Positions 57,242 through 64,000 of a stretch of DNA of 64,000 nt are shown piece after piece. Every line of letters begins with the position of its first letter. Position 1 is the first letter of the stretch. Below the pieces are notes generated by a model, which was not told where the DNA came from, searched no databases, and saw only the letters and a program-made list of their open reading frames with translations. Origin of the DNA: Paramacrobiotus metropolitanus (taxonomy: Eukaryota; Tardigrada; Eutardigrada; Parachela; Macrobiotidae); NCBI RefSeq assembly GCF_019649055.1, contig NW_026570277.1, positions 372,001-436,000 of the forward strand, given 5' to 3'. The position numbers and the translations under genes were made by a program.

Positions 57242-60200
57242 AGGAAACATCGGAAGCCAACCAGCGCACTTGTTTTCGGTTTCTTATCTTTGTCTTTCGT
57301 AATCAGCACCAAGCACCTCTCGTTCATTACGAACCTTTACGCAGCCGAGCTGATTTTTAAAGCGAAGAAACAGAAACGTGGTGTGAAAGTGGCCACCAGA
57401 GTCCCACATCAAGTGCAGCGGACATCACTTTTTGTTATCAAATTGTCGTGTTTGGCAAGTCCGGGAGATGTGTTATCGGACAGCAACGGTCGATGGGAGC
57501 AAAGCAATGGGAAGACCATTCATTTCTACCGATGGAGCGGATCGGATGTATATACATCGGTTAGTAAAAAAAAACATGAACAGGCAGTGCGCTACGCTTC
57601 CTAGAATACTTTAGGCAGAATAATTATTTTTGCAAGCCTTAAAGTTAAAATTGGTGTGCAAAAGGTGGTACTAGCAGCCAAAGGTGGCATGAGCAGACTT
57701 CACCAATAAATTATAACGCTTCATCGTAAACCATCCCTCTATCCCATGCGGATTTCAAAAGGTCATCCGTGAACCTAGCCGCTTAATGCTTAAAACATTA
57801 TATTTTAGAACGAAGCGGAGGGAACGGAGTTTCGCCGTTTCACCTATACAAACTTCAGTGAACCGACCTTCAAACGCGTGACTGTGTTTTGTCGCGAGCT
57901 GGGATTTGCTGTCCTACAATATTACTTTTCCGATAAAGAAGACAAATCGTTCGCCATTACCAGCCACGGAAAAGAGCGAACCGGAAAACCTTATGAACGA
58001 ATGTATGAATCCACGAAAGAAAAGATTAAAAAGGGTTGTGGTAAGCAAATTGTTTAACTTTATTGTATACTAACGTTATTATATTATTTATATTTGATAT
58101 ATTAGCTATGACTACAGAATTTTTAAAATGCTAGGCAACATCACAAAATTTTCTATATTTAATTAGAAAGTGGAAAAGACGCTTCGACTATTCGCGCTGA
58201 CATTTTGGAGGAAGTCGGTCCAATTGAGAATCTAGCTTCGACTGCCCAAATTCCGTCTCACAAATCGATTTACAACTTCAAAGCAGCCCAAAAACCGACC
58301 AAAGACGAGGAGTTAAACGCGGTTATTCTGGCCTGTATGGATAATCACGGCAAAAGTTCTGCGTTCGTACGCGAAGTGGTTATTGCACCGGATCTCATTG
58401 TGATGCTGGCTCTAGACACGCAGCTAGACGACCTAGTGCGGTTCGCACCAGCTGCAGGAATTTCTGTGGATACTACATTTAATGTGGGCGAATACTACGT
58501 TACCACCGTCGTGACGCGCCACCTGATGTTGCGCAACCGTACAACTCGGGTCAGTTCTGTCATAATTGGTGTCACCTTTATCCACAAGAGAAAGACGGGA
58601 GAAGCGTATCAGCGGATGGCCGCTATGCTTTTAAATGTCAGGCCCCAGCTTACCAAGGCAAAGTTTCTTGGAACCGACGGCGATAAAGTAAGCGAATGTT
58701 TAAGTAGAAGGTTTTTATGCTTGCAGTATATTATTTACAAGTACATATATTTTTACGTGTGCTTACATTGAACGTGGGTTGCATATATGTAAGTATTACA
58801 CGTAATATTCCCAATGAAAAATTAAGAAACAGATTTGAGTGCAAATTGCCAGTGGTCGTAGTAAACTATTGTAATTTCATCCCCGACATTCAGTAGCATT
58901 ACTTGCCAAATATACTAGGGAAGTGCACCGCTTCTGGCTAGCACTATTAGACCGAAACGAAGCCGGAAACTGAGATTTGTTCAAAAATACTTAGGTTATT
59001 ATTATGTGGTTTTAATACGCAATAGCCATCAAAATTTAAACATTAAAACATTGATGTTATTAATTTTTATGTTGATTAATGTTGACAAATACGTAATGTT
59101 TATGTTGATTAAGTATTTATTTCGAATTAAATACAGTATTAGGAAATAGCTATTCTCACCACCCTGACACCACCTTTGTAATGTCACCGCTTTTCCCCCC
59201 GTTGAGGCTATTCGCACATGGCCGAGGGCGAGTGTTAAGGCATTTTCGTTGTGACTTCGATCTTCGAGAATTTTTGTACTTCATCGTTTGTTTGGACTGG
59301 CGGAAGTCACAACCACACCTACAGAAAGATCCTGTCTTGTTCTCTTTGTTAACCTCCATGTTTACCCTACCGTTTTTCGCTTGTATACCTTTTTTTTTGC
59401 TTTTTAAAAAGGAATTTAAGAACTGGTATGGTCAGTAAAGCCAACAAAAACGTGACCTTCACGCTTCTTAGTATTGAATTTACCCTTATTATTATTCTTC
59501 ACGTGACCTTATTATTGATTATTAATCTATGAAATACCCCTGTACGTATCTACAGTATAACAAAAACTCATGATAATACCCAAAATATTACGTTCTGGAT
59601 ATTCAGCGGTTTAGTGCGAGACCGACAACCAAAAAAGCGCCGTATTGCTGTTCTTATAGGTCTTACTGAATGTTTTATATAACACTCACATTCATACAAC
59701 AGAGACGATAATTTTTAAATACAATTATTTAATTTTTATTTGTATTTGTTTTATTTTAATTTTATAATTTTTTGTGACCGACGGATAAATTTGTGCGTGA
59801 CCGACGGACAGACAAAATTCCAGTTTCCTTGAACATAGAGGACCTTCGCTTCGCTTCGGTCGATAAGCATTGTACCGCCGAAAGCAGGAGGCTACCTTGT
59901 AATTTAACAACATTTGAGCAAATTTTTGCGGGCACTTTATGGCGCATTCCAGACAATTTTTTCAACTGTACCACATATTCTTTGTATCATCCACGCAATT
60001 GACAACATCAGTCGAAAAGCGGAAGACTTTAAAATGTCGAATGTCAAGGACCAGGTGCTCGCGCTTGTTTTTGGGCGTGTTGTCGGAGACCAAAGAGTAC
60101 CGGGGTATATTGACTGCGAAACACCGGAAGATTACGAAAAAGCTGGAGAGCAGCTACGCTTAACGTTGGGAGCAATGCATGCTAACGGGCCCAAGCTGGC

Positions 60201-62850
60201 AGAATACTTTTTCAAAAGCAAAGCACCCTTATTTCAGGAACGTTATTCGGTAAGGCGACGAACTACTCAATCAAACGTTTACTGACCACTTCACTCGTAA
60301 AATAGTATCGATAGTAATTCGTTTTGCACTGCTTGTTTACTCATACTTTTTAACCGCAAAAATACTGCTTAATATTTCAGTTTTTATAGCATATTATTTT
60401 TATTAAGCTATATTATTATTAATAAAGCTGCATGTTATACTTGCCAGGCTGCAGCACGTAAAGCGGCAAATGTCGGCGCCGGATATTACAACCAGAACGC
60501 CGTTGAAAGTGCGAACAAAAGAATTAAGAAAGGGTTTAACAGCTTGAGGGGCATTAATCGTTTTGTGAAAGATATGGAAATCTTTGCGAAAAAAGATCTT
60601 CAAGAGTTCGAATATGCCACAATTAAATCCGGTTTGTACGAAATAATTCCTGCGTACAAGCACTTGGAAGCGGACTTCAAAGAATTACTCCCAACATCCG
60701 AATTTCAAAAGCGGGCTTTTAAGAAGGGTATTCACCGTGAACCATTCAGCATCGAGAAGGCTGACAGCCAACCGGAAAACGGAGACGAAGCGCCAGATCG
60801 CTTGACATGGTCAGTGATAAACACGATCTTGTTACATTATTTCGCTTCTGTAAGCGTAGTGGTTTATGGTACTTAATTATTTGGTCCATGCTGCGTGCAC
60901 GGGTGTTTGCACGGGATTTAGATACGTGCACTGAGTTCGGACACGGGTGACCTTTTTGGGTCCGCACGGGTGTAGACGGATTTTTTTAATTTTTTTATGA
61001 TTTTCGCCTTTTGATCGTAACGTTTATAGTTTCCCAACGGCCATCAAGTACTTTTGCATCAGACCTTGCTTACAAGTTCCAGGTGCATCCCGAAACCGCT
61101 AGCCATGAGTATACTACAGAAATTCCCACGTGGCTCAGGTGGCTGTGTTACATAGAAATGGCTCCATTACATAAATTCTTGTTGAAAATATTAGAGAAAT
61201 TCTCACGCCTTCTATTCTTTTTACTATGACTTGCAAGTGCTTCACGGTAATGTTAAATGCAAAGCATTGGCGGATTATATAGTAGAGCAATTATAATTTC
61301 GCAGTTTTTCAAGTACTTTACTGTATTTTTGTTGAAAAATTATGGGTCAAGTGAGTAAGATTTCATTTTAATTAAGTAAAAAAAATTTAAATTAAAATAC
61401 AAGGTTTAAATTTAGAAATTTAAATAATTTACCCGTGCACGAAGCCAAATCCCGTGCAGAATTCCCGTGCCCACAGCCAGCACCTACTGTACTACAACTA
61501 AACCACTATTATAACCACATGAGTAAACCCCTATTATACTATTATACTATTACCACTCGTAACTAAATCTGCTTATTAACACATAACATAATAACTACTA
61601 ATCTTGCAGCCATCCGCACGGCGAAGCAGTCGGGCAGATCAAAACGTTTAGTCGTGACCTTTTGGCATCTATGCTTGAAAAAGCCGATGTGTTACTGCAA
61701 AAACCCAATCCCATAGTCCTAGCACCTGGCAGCAATGGAAACCGATTTCTCGTGTGCGGTCATAAACCCGGGCAGTTGCTAACAGTGACGCTGGACGGAA
61801 ACCTGAACCGAATCGAGTGCGACAAAACCTGCAGCCACTATGTAACATTTGGTATTTGCCCAGACATATTTGCTGTGGCCATTCATACGCAATCCTTAGA
61901 CACGTTAGTTACCTGGGCGAATTCGAACGATGTGCGATTTGGAAATCGGTTCGGCTTACATCGTGCGATTGACCTCAGTGCTCCAGCTGATGCAGGGAAA
62001 AAACTCCATGGCACCGGTATTCGCAAAGGTGCGAAGCTCCGAAGGCCACCACCAGTCAGCCTACTGTCAATTCAACCGCTTGCCGATGACTCGTCCTTTG
62101 CAAGCACTAGCTCTACTGCTTGCCGTAAGCGCAGAGTTGAACTGACTACAGTTGATGAGGAAGGTGTGGAAGAGCAAGGTGGGATTTGTAATTACATATA
62201 TGTGTGGCAAGAGACAAATACAACGTATTATTTTACAAGATAGATATACAATTTCGTACCAAATATAAGCAACCATTAACTAAAATTTATCGTTATTGTT
62301 TGTGTCTAGCTTACAGGCATAAATTAAATAACTGATTTGTTATAACAAAGCTTTTACAATAACTAACCTTGCTGCTCTGTACCCACATAATGTAAACCGT
62401 ACAATTTCAGAGGCTCTTCCTGTTGACCGAGAGTCGTTTAAAAAGAAATCCATGGAAAAGATTTGGGATTTCGTGTTGGTTCGTAATTTGGCTGACAAAC
62501 CGAAGCCACAACCGGGCGAATATGAATTATGGCTGCTAGAGGATTGCAGTTCTCAAACAACCAAGTGCAGCGGATGTCGAAGGAACTTTCGCAAACAGCC
62601 CCACATTAAACCTGATTCACCAAATGATTTGATGTTTGTGTCAGTGGGCACTAGAATATACCCCCGCAACGGTGTTCAACGACAGGGAAAGCCGTCAAAC
62701 GTCTACTGCCATGCTAATAATGGGTGCATTGTTGCAGCAACTAACAGCGTGAACACGCCCGCTTTGAAATCTGCAACTTTCGTAATCTCGGCAGAAACGA
62801 AGGAAAAGTTGGATGAAAAGCACAAGCAAGCAATTTTTGCGATTTTTTAA
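57242..62850 (+). CDS. MULE transposase, multi-exon, 5' end unresolved and probably disrupted
   Basis: Exons I can join are ?-57559, 57809-58040, 58167-58687, about 59906-60249, 60448-60809, 61610-62178 and 62411-62850 (TAA). The catalytic domain shows the first Asp in GISVDTTFNVGEYYV and the second in FLGTDGDK. The MULE C..H signature follows as ILCIIHAIDNI, then NQNAVESANKRIKK, matching the family's NxxxESxN-type segment. A SWIM-like finger (CDKTCSHYVTFGICPDIF) and a C-terminal CxxC pair (KCSGCRRNF) with two further Cys come after. It would cut and paste the element by DDE chemistry. All phases agree except at 58687/59906, where no in-frame acceptor exists. The first recognised exon has no ATG, so at least one exon is missing. 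Confidence 0.75.
58688..59905. other. Interruption inside the transposase coding sequence
   Basis: This stretch separates TDGDK(VSECL) from (S)KFLRALYGAF, which are contiguous in MULE proteins. The right junction has only the acceptor-like TTTGAG, one base out of phase, and an in-frame TAA just upstream. The segment contains the dispersed repeat GTGACCGACGGACAGACAAA ... GAACATAGAGGACCTTCGC (59790-59865), which also occurs inverted at 9434-9510. It is best read as a later insertion or a decayed intron. Confidence 0.5.
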
Positions 62851-63239
62851 TATTTTTCATTAACGGTTAGCTTCTTATTTCCGTAAGGTTCGATATTACG
62901 CCAGTATTCCTTTGTTATTGATCCAGTTGCAGGTATTTTTTGGTTTTTTGCCTCGCTTAAATTTTCTTCGTTACGTTATCTTAAAAAACATGTATTTTCA
63001 AAATCTGTTGATGAGAATTAATATTGCTGAACACCAGTTCTGAATGGTTACTGCACTGTTTTTTTTTGGCAGTTTTTCCCTGCGCAGTACCCTGTTCCAG
63101 TGTACTAGCGGTTCGGTTTGCCTAGATAGCGGTCATGGTTCGTGTAGCAGTTATGGTTTCTGTTATTTTGGTTTTGAATTTTATTATACTCTGTATGTTA
63201 TAAGGAAATTAAATATTCTCTTCGACGAATGCCATCCTT

Positions 63240-63526
63240 TGGGATTTCTAGAAAGCCTTACGAAGTACTGCCTTACAGAATAAGCTTGCAAGTACTGCCT
63301 TTTAACACAAAAAGCTAGTTAAAAAATTTGACCGGAAGTGCCCGGTCAGTTGGTTGGCGAACTGCTACAACCACTAGCCCCACTCCCAAAAGGTCACAGT
63401 CCCAATCATTCCCACGCCCAGTGTGGCACAGTCACAGACGGTCACACTCACATAAGGTCCCAGTCACATAGACTCACAGTCCCACCCAGTCCCACCCAGT
63501 CACAGTCACAGACTTTAGCAATACCC
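63240..63526 (-). repeat. Right terminal inverted repeat of the MULE
   Basis: About 287 bp, the reverse complement of 53895-54168. It ends GCAATACCC, followed by the target copy GGCTGCTCG. Differences from the left arm are few, so transposition was relatively recent. Confidence 0.9.
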
Positions 63527-63535
63527 GGCTGCTCG

Positions 63536-64000
63536 CTGCAGCTCACGTAGTGTGGTGAGCAACTGTTCCAGATGTAAACAGCAACAGAGCAGCTGAGGAG
63601 GCAGTTGAGCAACATCGAAGCTTGCCAAAATATAATATCAACGGAACGTTTGTAAATTATTTATGCATTTTATGTGTTTAAATGTTTATGAGTTTAAAAA
63701 TTTTTTTCACACAAACGAAAGGAAACTACGCGTAATCAGCTTGACAGAAGACAAATGCTGCGTTCTGGGTACAGTATCTTTACTATCGTGTGTTAACTTA
63801 AAGGACTGACTGGCTGCAGAGAATAGTTTGTATAAGTCTCAAGAAACTGATGATATTACTAAGCCTGATGCGGAGAATGTGCGGGATTTCATTCATTCAT
63901 CCACCTTTTGATGGCCATAAATTGTACCTAATACTAGTACCGTAAAAGACGTTAAATTTATTTGTCCACCTAAAGAAAGCGTCATGCAACACTATACTAA
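63536..64000. other. Right flank of the MULE
   Basis: Host sequence beyond the transposon. Apart from the 28-base P450 relic, nothing is recognised before the window ends. Confidence 0.4.
63867..63894 (+). pseudogene. Short relic of a P450 exon
   Basis: TGATGCGGAGAATGTGCGGG and the next eight bases match the P450 exon 3 at 44540-44567 at 27 of 28 positions. The surrounding sequence does not match, and the frame reads DAENVRDFI and soon stops. It is either a fragment of a P450 paralogue or a chance transfer. Confidence 0.4.

Larger units (their letters stand above)
53895..63526 (+). mobile_element. Mutator-like (MULE) DNA transposon, 9.6 kb
   Basis: The ends are long inverted repeats starting GGGTATTGCTAAAGTCTGTG. 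They are bounded by a 9-bp target duplication with one mismatch: GGCCGCTCG at 53886-53894 and GGCTGCTCG at 63527-63535. Nine bases is the standard Mutator target length. The interior holds a multi-exon transposase gene (57242-62850) with MULE motifs, a nested foldback element (56272-56963), and an insertion of about 1.2 kb in the transposase gene. The element looks complete in outline and recent, because its arms and target copies have hardly diverged, but its coding part is probably broken. Confidence 0.88.

Noticed and set aside
1-64000. CRISPR arrays, operons, ribosome-binding sites, bacterial insertion sequences
   Set aside because: The sequence is eukaryotic with spliced genes; no such structure is present. 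No intact tRNA or rRNA gene was found.

Overview
The window is nuclear DNA from an invertebrate animal, not a prokaryote. Genes are split by GT-AG introns, intergenic space is large, and DNA-transposon remains are frequent. A gustatory-receptor-like gene, a CYP2-type P450, an astacin and a neuropeptide-type GPCR together suggest an ecdysozoan, most likely an arthropod or tardigrade. I cannot name the species. All exon joins below were made by hand from splice sites and reading phase.

Layout. 103-26398 (+) is the 3' two thirds of the midasin gene (MDN1): 34 exons and about 3,100 residues, running from AAA+ module 5 through AAA6, a long helical linker and an Asp/Glu-rich region to the C-terminal MIDAS domain. 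One intron (9111-16672) is swollen to 7.5 kb by composite repeats. 26.4-29.1 kb is mostly non-coding and holds a frameshifted GPCR fragment (-). 29101-31224 (+) is a two-exon class A GPCR. 31736-32755 (-) is a leucine-rich-repeat protein. 34563-36780 (-) is a six-exon astacin-like protein whose catalytic Glu is Gln. 40997-49270 (+) is an eight-exon cytochrome P450 with transposon-filled introns. 49251-51212 (-) is a three-exon gustatory-receptor-like gene whose last coding exon overlaps that of the P450 by 20 bp. 53299-53526 (-) is a small predicted secreted protein. 53895-63526 is a 9.6-kb Mutator-like (MULE) DNA transposon with 280-bp terminal inverted repeats, a 9-bp target duplication and a multi-exon transposase gene.

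The host genes are not an operon and do not obviously work together. Midasin is a nuclear ribosome-assembly ATPase; the others are receptors, a secreted protease-like protein, and a membrane monooxygenase. What unites the window is transposon traffic. A hAT-type MITE family is present twice with perfect 8-bp target duplications, and one copy landed exactly on a midasin 5' splice site and duplicated it. Long-armed foldback elements fill two P450 introns and another sits inside the MULE. Single-base frameshifts occur in the midasin and P450 genes, both at short G/C runs, which may be assembly errors rather than gene decay.
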